From: Lachnoclostridium edouardi
GTDB lineage: Bacteria; Bacillota; Clostridia; Lachnospirales; Lachnospiraceae
Direction: 5' to 3'
Assembly (NCBI RefSeq): GCF_900240245.1
Contig: NZ_OESQ01000001.1
Location: 2,281,615 to 2,345,614 of the forward strand
Length of the DNA: 64,000 nucleotides
Shown: positions 43,452 through 51,615 of the stretch, in pieces
Numbering within the stretch: the first letter of the stretch is position 1
How the letters are laid out: each line of letters starts with the position of its first letter
The notes under the pieces: generated by a model
What the model saw: the letters and a program-made list of their open reading frames with translations, nothing else
Told to the model about the DNA's origin: nothing
Database searches by the model: none
Translations under genes and position numbers: made by a program

Positions 43452-45347
43452 ATGATCAGGATTTTATTTGTGATTCCCTATAAGGAGGGGGAAGCAGTAG
43501 TGCAGGAGGTTTTGGCTGAGAAAGCTTATAAAAAAGAAATTCAATATGAAACCTTAGTTGCCGGCGTAGGGGAAAGGCTGACTATTTCCCAGGACAGAGC
43601 AGATGCAATTATCAGCAGAGGTTATACGGCGGCCACATTAAAAACAGTTCAGCCGAAAATAGAGCTGCGAGTGACTGGATTTGATATTGTGCGGGCAGTA
43701 AAAGAGTGTATTGATCAATATAAATGTAAAAAAATAGCTGTGATCGGCACATTTCACATGGTATATGGGGCGGATTCTATTCAGGATTTATTTGATAATG
43801 CTCAGGTGCAATGCGTGACCTTGGAGCAGGAGGAATTGCTGCTCCCCACCATGAAAAAACTGCAAAAACAGGGGACAGATGCATTTATCGGCGGCCGTTC
43901 GCTTTATAACACGGCTAAAACCATGGGAATTTCCGCAGTGCTGCTGGGGTTTGGAAGAGAAGCGGTAAATAAAAGTATTGATGAGGCGATACGAGCTGTG
44001 GAAATCAGCAGAAGCGAAAAAGCTAAAAGTCATAGAATCCAAACAATTATGGATTATGCATTTGAGGGGATTCTTTCCGCTGACAGCCAGGGCACAGTGG
44101 TAATGGCAAATCAATATGCGGCCAATGTATTGTCAGGAGAAAAAACAGAAATTATTGACCAGAGTATATTTAAGCTATTTCCAGGTTTGCCTGTAGACCA
44201 AGTCCTGAAAAAGGGAGAGCATCTGCTGTCCTGCATGTATAGGCTGGAAAAAATGACAGTGTCAGTAAACTGTGTTCCCCTTATAACGAAAGGGGAAATT
44301 ACAGGCTGCGTAGCTACCTTCCAGGATATTACCAGAATTCAGGAGGAAGAAGAAAAAATCAGAAAGCAGCTGCATAGAAAAGGGTTTGTGGCAAAATACC
44401 AATTTGAAAATATTATCGGCTCTTGCAGACAGATGAAAGATACAATAAAAACAGCGGAAAAGTTTGCAGGTTCTGATTTGAATTTATATATTTATGGAGA
44501 AACAGGTACGGGAAAAGAACTGTTTGCCCAAAGTATTCACAATGCCAGCAAAAGAAAAAACGGTCCCTTTGTGGCTATAAACTGTGCGGCTCTGCCGGAA
44601 AATCTGTTGGAAAGCGAGCTGTTTGGATATGTGGACGGAGCTTTTACAGGAGCGGCAAAGGGAGGGAAAAAAGGATTATTTGAGCTGGCTCACAACGGCA
44701 CTTTATTTTTGGACGAAATCGGGGAGATGTCCTTAAAGCTGCAGGCCAGACTTTTAAGAGTTATACAGGAAAGAGAGATTATGAGGCTGGGGGACAGCAA
44801 AGTGATTCCTGTAAATGTAAGAGTTATTTCAGCTTCCAATAAAGAGCTTTACCAGGCAGTAGAGGAAGGAAATTTCAGACAGGATCTTTTATACCGGTTA
44901 AATGTGCTGTGTTTATCTGTTCCTCCTTTAAGAGAAAGGGGGAAAGATGTGCTGGCTCTGATTCAATATTATATAAATAAGGCGGTGAGAGACCACTGCT
45001 GCACAATTTACGGAATCCAAAAGGAAGCGGAACATCTGATTCTGGAATACAGCTGGCCGGGGAATGTGAGGGAACTGCGGAATTTCTGTGAAAGACTTAG
45101 CGTTTTCTGCGAGGACAAACTGGCTGACGAGGCCACCGTAAAAACTGCCATATACAGCGGCAGATCAGGGGAAGCATGGTCTGCTGAAAAAAATAGGGAA
45201 AGTCAAAGCTACAAAATAGAAGAAAAAGAAAAAATTATTTCTGCATTAAAACAGTGCAATTACAGCAGAAAAAGAACGGCGGCTTTTTTAGAAATTGACT
45301 CCAGCACCTTATATCGAAAAATGAAAAAGTATGAAATAGAAGTATAA
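43452..45347 (+). CDS. PrpR-like sigma-54-dependent transcriptional activator
   Basis: I place the start at ATG 43452 behind AAGGAG. The 631-residue protein has an N-terminal PrpR/PropR receptor domain (about 1-190; ITISQ/RADAIISRGYTAA region), a PAS domain (about 195-300), and a sigma-54 AAA+ domain with Walker A GETGTGKE at about 349-356, the GAFTGA sigma-54 contact loop near 396, and a DEIG Walker B. A Fis-type helix-turn-helix is at the end (RTAAFLEIDSSTLYRKMKKY). It lies directly upstream of an operon with a -24/-12 promoter at 45502 and most likely activates it in response to a metabolite. Confidence 0.92.
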   Translation: MIRILFVIPYKEGEAVVQEVLAEKAYKKEIQYETLVAGVGERLTISQDRADAIISRGYTAATLKTVQPKIELRVTGFDIVRAVKECIDQYKCKKIAVIGTFHMVYGADSIQDLFDNAQVQCVTLEQEELLLPTMKKLQKQGTDAFIGGRSLYNTAKTMGISAVLLGFGREAVNKSIDEAIRAVEISRSEKAKSHRIQTIMDYAFEGILSADSQGTVVMANQYAANVLSGEKTEIIDQSIFKLFPGLPVDQVLKKGEHLLSCMYRLEKMTVSVNCVPLITKGEITGCVATFQDITRIQEEEEKIRKQLHRKGFVAKYQFENIIGSCRQMKDTIKTAEKFAGSDLNLYIYGETGTGKELFAQSIHNASKRKNGPFVAINCAALPENLLESELFGYVDGAFTGAAKGGKKGLFELAHNGTLFLDEIGEMSLKLQARLLRVIQEREIMRLGDSKVIPVNVRVISASNKELYQAVEEGNFRQDLLYRLNVLCLSVPPLRERGKDVLALIQYYINKAVRDHCCTIYGIQKEAEHLILEYSWPGNVRELRNFCERLSVFCEDKLADEATVKTAIYSGRSGEAWSAEKNRESQSYKIEEKEKIISALKQCNYSRKRTAAFLEIDSSTLYRKMKKYEIEV

Positions 45348-45359
45348 TGAAATAAAACA

Positions 45360-45371
45360 ATGCATTTGCAT
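45360..45371. promoter_or_regulatory. Candidate activator site (palindrome)
   Basis: ATGCATTTGCAT is a near palindrome about 135 bases upstream of the -24/-12 promoter, at a usual distance for a sigma-54 enhancer site; a second TGCA half follows at about 45380. The assignment is tentative. Confidence 0.3.
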
Positions 45372-45501
45372 GAAAAACGTGCAGAAATTAAGAGAAGAAT
45401 TTTCTAATTTGTTTGCTTTGCAGGCTTTAAATAGAAATTATGTTTTCTTTAGATAGGTCTTATGAAGATAATTTTATAATTTATGGTTCTTTCTAATAGG
45501 T

Positions 45502-45517
45502 TGGCATAAGGTTTGCT
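45502..45517 (+). promoter_or_regulatory. Sigma-54 (-24/-12) promoter
   Basis: TGGCAT and TTTGCT place the invariant GG (45503-45504) and GC (45515-45516) ten bases apart, matching TGGCAY-N5-TTGCW. It lies 48 bases before the operon start and beside the sigma-54 activator gene. Confidence 0.82.
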
Positions 45518-45564
45518 GTATATATAGACAGAAGGCAGCAAGGAAAAATTAGGAGGAAAAATAT

Positions 45565-46971
45565 ATGATATATCACAAATTATATGATTTACATAAGGGA
45601 AAAACAACTTCAGTAGGACTGATTGGAACAGGTCATTTTGGAATCGCCGTAATTGGACAGGCTGTGCTGCAGCCACAGCTAAAGGTAGGGGCAGTGGCAG
45701 ATAAAAATGAAGATGCCATCTGGAACGCGGCGGAGAAAGCCGGAATTCCAAGAGAAAGCCTAAGCTTTTGTACCAGCGTGGAGGAAGCCAAAAAGCAGCA
45801 GGAGAAGGGCCAGGTAATTGCTGTTACAGATCCTATGATTTTAATGGATTTAGATTTAGATACAATTGTGGAAGCCACAGGGAACCCGGAGGCCGGGGCC
45901 AGACACTGTATTGCCGCTATGAACCATGGAAAGCATATTGTCATGGTCAATAAGGAAACAGATTCCTGCGTAGGGCCTATTTTAAAGAAAATGGCGGAGG
46001 AGAAGGGGGTGGTATGCACCCCTGTAGACGGAGATCAGCACGGCGCTTTAATGCAGATGATTCAGTGGGCCAGAGATTTAGGGCTGGAAGTAATAAGCGC
46101 AGGAAAAAGCAGAGATGCAGAGTTTATTTATGACAGAGAAAAAAAGACAGTAACCGTTTACTGCGACGGAGGAATCACCATACCGGAAACTGTGACAGCC
46201 TGCCTTTCAGAACAAGAGTGGAGATATATGGAAACATTTCAGGATGAAAATATGGAGGCCTGCCTGAAGGCCAGGAAAAAGCTGTTGGCTCAGTTAGACC
46301 CCAGAGGAGGATTTGATTTATGTGAAATGGTTATCGCAGCCAACGCAACAGGATTACAGCCGGAAACTTCCCTGCTTTTAGATGAGATTTTAAGAACCCC
46401 GGAAATACCAATGGTCCTTTGCCATGAAAAGGACGGAGGCATTCTGAAAAAAGAGGGGGTCATTGAGGTGGTAACTAATCTCCACGAAAAGGGAGAGGCT
46501 GGTTTAGGAGGAGGAGTATTTTTAGTAGTCAGAAGTACTAATCCTTATTCCCAGATGATACTGGCCACGAAAGGGTGTTTAAGCAATACAGAAGGAAATG
46601 TGTCATTAATTTACAGGCCCTACCATTTGTGCGGCGTGGAGGCCTCCAGCACATTGCTTTGCGCAGGGCTTTTAGGAATTGATACAGGCTCCAGGGTTTA
46701 TGAGCAAAATTATGACATTGTCCAGGAGGCAAAAGTAGACTTAAAGGCAGGGGAGGTTATGGGAAGCGACCATGATCCAAGGCTTTTGACTCACATGGTG
46801 CCCGCGTCCCCTGTATCAGGCCGAGGCCCGATTCCGGCCCATATGCTTAATGGAAAAGCCTTAATCTGTGATGTGCCTAAGGGGACTGTGATTACTTATG
46901 ACATGGTGGAAGAGCCAAAAGACAGCGTTTTGTGGCAGTTGAGAAGAAAACAAGATGAAATGAATAAATAG
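45565..46971 (+). CDS. NAD(P)-binding homoserine-dehydrogenase-like protein with SAF domain
   Basis: The 468-residue product has an N-terminal Rossmann motif (SVGLIGTGHFGIAVIGQA), AVADKNEDAIWNAAEKAG and a catalytic-like middle containing IVMVNKETDSCVGP and CTPVDGDQHGALMQMI. A SAF-type C-terminal region begins near residue 385 (DLKAGEVMGSDHDPRL, then IPAHMLNGKALICDVPKGTVITYDMVE). This combination is the COG4091 group of predicted dehydrogenases whose substrate is unknown. It is the first gene of the sigma-54 operon with the TctCBA transporter, so it probably acts on the imported compound or its product. Confidence 0.8.
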   Translation: MIYHKLYDLHKGKTTSVGLIGTGHFGIAVIGQAVLQPQLKVGAVADKNEDAIWNAAEKAGIPRESLSFCTSVEEAKKQQEKGQVIAVTDPMILMDLDLDTIVEATGNPEAGARHCIAAMNHGKHIVMVNKETDSCVGPILKKMAEEKGVVCTPVDGDQHGALMQMIQWARDLGLEVISAGKSRDAEFIYDREKKTVTVYCDGGITIPETVTACLSEQEWRYMETFQDENMEACLKARKKLLAQLDPRGGFDLCEMVIAANATGLQPETSLLLDEILRTPEIPMVLCHEKDGGILKKEGVIEVVTNLHEKGEAGLGGGVFLVVRSTNPYSQMILATKGCLSNTEGNVSLIYRPYHLCGVEASSTLLCAGLLGIDTGSRVYEQNYDIVQEAKVDLKAGEVMGSDHDPRLLTHMVPASPVSGRGPIPAHMLNGKALICDVPKGTVITYDMVEEPKDSVLWQLRRKQDEMNK

Positions 46972-46983
46972 GAGGAAATGAAA

Positions 46984-48060
46984 ATGAAAAAAAGATGGTA
47001 TGCATTAGTATTGGTGGGAGTGTTGATGACAGGCTGCTCAGGCGCAGGCCAGGAAACAGAGACAAAGGCTGCAGAGGCAAAAACAGAGGCCAATGCAGCA
47101 GATGACGGGGAGAACAGCCAGGAGGCAGCTGACAGTGGGGAAACAGGCTCTACATGGGAAATGAAAAAAGAGGCTGAGTATGTAGTGCCTGCTAACCCAG
47201 GCGGAGGAAGCGACATCAGCGCCAGAAAAATAGCGGAAATTGCCCAGAAAGAGAAGCTGGCAGAGAAAAATCTTATGGTTGTAAATAAACCAGGCGGAGC
47301 CTGCGCTGTAGGCTACAATTATGTGGGAACAAAAAAAGGAGATCCATATACATTGCTTTCTCTGCATTCAGGAAACATTGTAGTTTCAGAGGTTAACGGC
47401 TGGGAACAGACATGGGATGATCTGACAGATATTGTAGCCATTATGGCTTTCGACGACGTAACCTTATGTGTACAAAGCGACAGCCCATACCAGACCATTG
47501 AAGAATTGCTGGAAGCGGCAAAGGCTAATCCGGGCACCCTGAAATTTGGGTCAGACCAAAGAGGAAATACATCTCAGCTGGGCTATGAGCTGATTAAGAA
47601 ATATACAGGGGCCGATTTTAACTATGTACAGTTTGACAGCTCAGGGGATGTAGCTACAGCATTATTGGGAGGACATGTAGACGTGGGAATTCTCAACCCA
47701 TGCGAGTGTATTGCCCAGGTATCCTCCGGGGATTTTAAGCCAATTGTAACCTTTGCGCCAGAAAGGATTACAGGAGAATTTTTTGAGGACGTGCCTACAT
47801 TTGGAGAAGCCGGATACCCGGACGTAACCTTCCGCGAGTACAGAGGACTTTCAGGAGCCAAGGATATGCCGGCTGAGGCAATGGCTTATTATGAAAATAT
47901 GGCGCAGAAGATTGTGGAAACAGACGAGTGGAAAACAGGTTACTTAGAGGCCAATAGTCTGACTCCTGCATTTATGGGCCATGAGGAAGCAACAGAGTAT
48001 ATTAGAAATGATATGGAAACAGTGATGAACATTTTTACGGAAGTAGGGTATTTTGAATAG
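46984..48060 (+). CDS. tctC: TctC-like periplasmic/extracytoplasmic solute-binding lipoprotein
   Basis: I place the start at ATG 46984; ATG 46978 is too close to the AGGAGG site. The 358-residue product has a lipoprotein signal with lipobox MTGC, an acidic Ala/Glu linker, and a tripartite tricarboxylate transporter receptor fold (PANPGGGSDISARKIAEIAQ, GTLKFGSDQRGNTSQLGYEL, GHVDVGILNPCECIAQ). Receptors of this family deliver citrate or related carboxylates to the TctAB membrane part. It is the second gene of the operon. Confidence 0.9.
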   Translation: MKKRWYALVLVGVLMTGCSGAGQETETKAAEAKTEANAADDGENSQEAADSGETGSTWEMKKEAEYVVPANPGGGSDISARKIAEIAQKEKLAEKNLMVVNKPGGACAVGYNYVGTKKGDPYTLLSLHSGNIVVSEVNGWEQTWDDLTDIVAIMAFDDVTLCVQSDSPYQTIEELLEAAKANPGTLKFGSDQRGNTSQLGYELIKKYTGADFNYVQFDSSGDVATALLGGHVDVGILNPCECIAQVSSGDFKPIVTFAPERITGEFFEDVPTFGEAGYPDVTFREYRGLSGAKDMPAEAMAYYENMAQKIVETDEWKTGYLEANSLTPAFMGHEEATEYIRNDMETVMNIFTEVGYFE

Positions 48061-48090
48061 GTTTTAAATAGTAAAGAGAGGGGATAAATC

Positions 48091-48528
48091 TTGAATATAG
48101 CTTTTTCTATATTGGCAATTCTGTCCGGACTGTACTGGGCAATCAAGGGTGTGTCTTATGGCCTGTGGGTAAACCACGGGCCTGGAGGCGGTGTATTTCC
48201 TATAATAGCCGGCAGTTTGGCAGTGATTTTTGGGGTGATTTACTTAATAGGAGAGGTAAAAAGGAAATCCGTGGTGGCATTTCAGCTGAAAATGGCAGGA
48301 CCTCTTCTTGCTATACTGATTACAATTTTCGCCTCCTACATGATTGGATTAATTCCGGCATTAGGCCTGTATATTATTTTATGGCTGAAGGCAGTGGAAA
48401 AATATCCGGCTGTAAAATCAGTATGTATTGGAGTTGGGACAGGGTTGTTCCTGTTTTTGGTCTTTGACTTCTGGCTGAAGGTACCTGTGCCGGTGGGAAA
48501 AATTGTGGAAATGCTGACAGCAGTGTGA
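48091..48528 (+). CDS. tctB: TctB-like small membrane subunit
   Basis: The 145-residue product starts at TTG 48091 behind GAGAGGGG. It has four hydrophobic segments (about residues 1-18, 30-50, 67-100 and 118-140), the standard layout of the TctB subunit of tripartite tricarboxylate transporters. It includes GPGGGVFPIIAG, typical of the family. It lies between the receptor and the large permease and is translated from the same operon. Confidence 0.85.
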   Translation: MNIAFSILAILSGLYWAIKGVSYGLWVNHGPGGGVFPIIAGSLAVIFGVIYLIGEVKRKSVVAFQLKMAGPLLAILITIFASYMIGLIPALGLYIILWLKAVEKYPAVKSVCIGVGTGLFLFLVFDFWLKVPVPVGKIVEMLTAV

Positions 48529-48544
48529 AAGGAGGAAAACATCT

Positions 48545-50056
48545 ATGGAAAATATCGGCTTACTGATGCATGGGTTTACGCTGGCTTTCAGCGCCTCTAA
48601 TCTGCTGGCAGCTTTATTTGGGGCTATTGTAGGACTGATAGTGGGAGCCATGCCCGGATTGGGAGGAATTACAGGCGTGTCCCTGCTTTTGCCCCTTACA
48701 TACAGTATGAGCCCCACTACAGCAATTATTATGCTGGCCTCTCTGTATTACTCTACTATGTACGGAGGCAGCTTCAGCGCTATCCTGTTAAACATTCCGG
48801 GAGATTCCCCGGCAGTAATGACGGCTTTAGACGGAAATCAGCTGACCAGAAAGGGACAGCCGGGAAGGGCTCTTGCAGCAGCCAATATTTCATCTTTTAT
48901 TGGAGGAACTATCGGCATTATTCTGCTGACAATATCAGGACCAATACTGGCCAGGTTCGGATTAAAATTTGGTTCCCCTGAATTGGCTCTTTTAATTATT
49001 TTTGCAATGACATCTATTGGGTGGATTTTGGGGGACAATCCTGTAAAAGGACTGCTGGCCACAGGGCTGGGCTTAATGTTAGCCACAGTGGGAGTAGATC
49101 AGGCAGTAGGGCTTTCCAGATTCAGCTTTGGGACGATTAACTTATTATCAGGCATTTCTTTTATTCCTATGGTAATCGGTATTTTCGGATTCAGCCAGGT
49201 AATTGAAATGGCCATGCTGCCGGCCAGAAATTCTGACGAAAAAGTGCAGATCAGCAGAAAGGACTGCTATTTATCTAAATCAGAAATGAAAAGGATACTT
49301 CCCATTACCTTGAGGCAGGGGATTTTAGGCACTTTTATCGGCGTTATGCCGGGAGCCGGCGCCACTACCTCCGCGTTTCTTTCTTATATTATGGAAAAGA
49401 GAATTAATAAAAACAGAGATGAAATGGGAAAAGGCTGTATTGAAGGTGTTTCAGCCCCAGAGTCCTCCAACAATGCGGCGGCGGCCGGTGCCTTTGCTCC
49501 TCTGCTTACATTGGGAATTCCGGGAGGCTCCACTACAGCTGTTTTGTTAGGAGGCCTGATGATGTGGGGTCTTCGACCGGGACCTACCTTATTTACAGAT
49601 AATCCGGATTTTGTCTGGCCTTTAATTGCTTCTATGTATTTAGGAAATATAATCTGTCTGTTAATTGCATTTTTATGTATCCCTCTTTTAGTAAAGGCTA
49701 TTAAAGTGCCTAATGCTATATTGATTCCTGTTATTACGGCAATCTGCGTCATGGGGGCGTATTCCACCTCAAATAATATGTTTGACGTATACTTTATGCT
49801 GGGAGCAGGAGTAGTAGGCTATTTAATGAAGGTTTCTCAGATTCCGTCGGCGCCGCTGCTGCTTACCTTTGTACTTGCTCCGATGCTGGAAAAGTACGTG
49901 CGTCAGTCCTTTGACATGACAAGAGGAGATATTTCCATTTTCTTCAGAGGAGGTATTTGCTGGTTCTTTATTATTATGACAATACTTATGTGTACATTCC
50001 CGGTGTTAAAATCTGTGTGGGACAAAACGAAGAAAAGTAATTCAGCGGCCGGCTGA
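48545..50056 (+). CDS. tctA: TctA-like large permease subunit
   Basis: The 503-residue protein has about twelve membrane segments with the TctA signature GAIVGLIVGAMPGLGGITGVSLLLPLTYSM at residues 22-50, and later YGGSFSAILLNIPGDSPAVMTALDGNQLTRKG and LGTFIGVMPGAGATTSAFLSY. This is the transport subunit for tricarboxylates or similar acids. It is the last gene of the sigma-54 operon and is followed by a terminator. Confidence 0.95.
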   Translation: MENIGLLMHGFTLAFSASNLLAALFGAIVGLIVGAMPGLGGITGVSLLLPLTYSMSPTTAIIMLASLYYSTMYGGSFSAILLNIPGDSPAVMTALDGNQLTRKGQPGRALAAANISSFIGGTIGIILLTISGPILARFGLKFGSPELALLIIFAMTSIGWILGDNPVKGLLATGLGLMLATVGVDQAVGLSRFSFGTINLLSGISFIPMVIGIFGFSQVIEMAMLPARNSDEKVQISRKDCYLSKSEMKRILPITLRQGILGTFIGVMPGAGATTSAFLSYIMEKRINKNRDEMGKGCIEGVSAPESSNNAAAAGAFAPLLTLGIPGGSTTAVLLGGLMMWGLRPGPTLFTDNPDFVWPLIASMYLGNIICLLIAFLCIPLLVKAIKVPNAILIPVITAICVMGAYSTSNNMFDVYFMLGAGVVGYLMKVSQIPSAPLLLTFVLAPMLEKYVRQSFDMTRGDISIFFRGGICWFFIIMTILMCTFPVLKSVWDKTKKSNSAAG

Positions 50057-50074
50057 CAACATATAAATAAAAAT

Positions 50075-50130
50075 AGGGAATACAAAGGTATCAGAAGAAG
50101 GTTTTCCGTATACTTTGTATTCCCTGTTTT
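50075..50130 (+). terminator. Terminator of the tctCBA operon
   Basis: AGGGAATACAAAG (50075-50087) pairs perfectly with CTTTGTATTCCCT (50113-50125), followed by GTTTT. Confidence 0.85.
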
Positions 50131-50162
50131 ACATTTCTTTTATTCAAAAGTTCTTTGTAGCT

Positions 50163-50387
50163 TTAAAACATTTTTTCAAGTCGTTTCAGCAGCTCCAGAT
50201 CTTCTTTCCTGACTTTTAAATTAGAATTCATAGTTTTTCCGTCAGGAGCTGTTACCTGAATCTCAATTACTGTTCCCTCCATAATAGCTTCCCTGTGAAC
50301 TGCTTTCAAAAAAAGAGGAAACTTTGGATGGCGGGAACGAAAATGCGCCCATTCCTCTTTTAACTGCATTAATTCCATAAAATTCAT
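50163..50387 (-). CDS. Small hypothetical protein
   Basis: The likely start is the ATG ending at 50387 behind GGAGGA, giving 74 residues; a GTG six codons earlier is possible. The protein is charged, with EEWAHFRSRHPKFPLFLKAVHREAIMEGTVIEIQVTAPDGK, and resembles a small cytosolic alpha/beta domain. I recognise no family. It lies downstream of hpf on the same strand, separated from it by a terminator. Confidence 0.55.
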   Translation of the reverse strand: MNFMELMQLKEEWAHFRSRHPKFPLFLKAVHREAIMEGTVIEIQVTAPDGKTMNSNLKVRKEDLELLKRLEKMF

Positions 50388-50439
50388 TTTTTCATATTCC
50401 TCCACAAATACTCCATAATACTTGCCTTTCGCTTATACC

Positions 50440-50469
50440 ATAAAAGAAACGCTGCCGCGGCAGCGTTTC
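50440..50469 (-). terminator. Terminator of hpf
   Basis: A 24-base perfect palindrome, GAAACGCTGCCG/CGGCAGCGTTTC (50446-50469), lies just after the hpf stop codon. On the minus strand it runs into TTTTATGG. Confidence 0.8.
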
Positions 50470-50483
50470 CAAATAAATCGTTT

Positions 50484-51011
50484 TTAGAATTCTGGCTCAA
50501 TTAAACCGTAAGTGTTGCCTTTTCTCTTGTAAACTACATTGACCTCTTCAGTTTCAGAATTTAAAAATACATAAAAGCTGTGGCCTAAAAGCTCCATCTG
50601 TACACATGCCTCTTCAGGGTCCATAGGCTTTACTCCAAACTTTTTCGTCTTCATAATCCTGACTTCGTCGTCCAGATCATATTCTTCTTTAATAAAAGCT
50701 TCAGAGAAAGAAAGGGCAGACTGTTTTTTGTCTATCAGTTTTCTTTTATATTTTTTAATCTGACGTTCAATAATCTCTTCTACTAAATCAATGGATACAT
50801 ACATATCGCTGCTGGACTCTTCCGCACGGATAATATTGCCTTTCATAGGAATAGTTACCTCAATCTTCTGGCGGTCCTTCTGAACACTTAAAGTTACAAT
50901 TACCTCTGTGTCAGGAGTAAAGTACCGCTCCAGCTTGCCAATCTTGTCCTCCACTGCCTGTTTCAAACCAGGAGTTACCTCAATATTTCTGCCTGTAATC
51001 ACATAACGCAT
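50484..51011 (-). CDS. hpf: Long-form ribosome hibernation promoting factor
   Basis: The 175-residue product has the HPF/RaiA N-terminal domain (residues 1-105; RYVITGRNIEVTPGLKQAVEDKIGKLERYF) and the C-terminal dimerization domain of long HPF (RIMKTKKFGVKPMDPEEACVQMELLGHSFYVFLNSETEEVNVVYKRKGNTYGLIEPEF). Long HPF joins 70S ribosomes into inactive 100S dimers in stationary phase. The start follows AAGGAG. It is divergent from secA, a common neighbourhood (hpf-secA-prfB) in Firmicutes. Confidence 0.95.
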   Translation of the reverse strand: MRYVITGRNIEVTPGLKQAVEDKIGKLERYFTPDTEVIVTLSVQKDRQKIEVTIPMKGNIIRAEESSSDMYVSIDLVEEIIERQIKKYKRKLIDKKQSALSFSEAFIKEEYDLDDEVRIMKTKKFGVKPMDPEEACVQMELLGHSFYVFLNSETEEVNVVYKRKGNTYGLIEPEF

Positions 51012-51200
51012 AAACTATCAGCTCCTTTTTCTTGTGATAACATTAGTATACCATATAAATTCATAATACTCAATCTGATTCTCATAAATATTTTGACAAT
51101 TATTCTAAATTCTTTCTAAAATGCTGCTTCTAATTCATATAATATAGTGTTGCATTACTATCTGTCCCCTCAAGAAAAAGTCAATAGTTCTGGTGTATTT

Positions 51201-51210
51201 TTTGTCGAAA
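51201..51210 (+). promoter_or_regulatory. Candidate Spo0A box
   Basis: TTTGTCGAAA contains the exact TGTCGAA core of the Spo0A-binding consensus. It lies in the hpf-secA gap, 80 bases before the DnaA-box cluster. Seven bases alone can match by chance. Confidence 0.3.
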
Positions 51211-51290
51211 TAATGAAGTTTATTAGATGTGTACAAAAATAAAAAAATGATAAGCTATTTCTAAAAAGGGAGAATTATGGAAAAAAATAG

Positions 51291-51405
51291 TGTGGATAAT
51301 GTGGATAACTTGGTGTATAACTAAGATATGTGCCAGAATACGCGATTTTGCCTGTGGATAACAATGGGTACTTTTTCACAGCCGGATTGTGGATAATGTG
51401 GATAA
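51291..51405 (+). other. Cluster of five perfect DnaA boxes
   Basis: TGTGGATAA, the complement of the DnaA box TTATCCACA, occurs five times without mismatch: 51291-51299, 51300-51308, 51353-51361, 51388-51396 and 51397-51405. Two pairs are directly tandem. All lie in the 604-base hpf-secA gap, and an AT-rich stretch follows. No dnaA or dnaN gene is near, so a DnaA-binding or titration site is more likely than the chromosomal origin. Confidence 0.8.
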
Positions 51406-51532
51406 GTCAAAAAAGAGACATTTTTTTTGTGCAATTTGCTAAGTTTACCGTAATATATACAATTATGTCAATTTATGTCGAGAAAGGGAAACACATTGGG
51501 AAATCAGATAATGTTAAATTTTTATGAATGAG

Positions 51533-51561
51533 TTGAATAAACAAGAGGAAGGTGCTACAAT
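51533..51561 (+). promoter_or_regulatory. Probable secA promoter
   Basis: TTGAAT (51533-51538) and TACAAT (51556-51561) are separated by 17 bases, 55 bases before secA. Confidence 0.6.
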
Positions 51562-51615
51562 ATATTGGATTGTACTGTTTAATAAGAAGTATAGCATAGA
51601 AGCAGGAGAGAATTT

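Noticed and set aside
51291..51405. Calling the DnaA-box cluster the chromosomal origin
   Set aside because: No dnaA, dnaN, rpmH or gyrase genes are near; the density supports DnaA binding only, so it is reported as a cluster.
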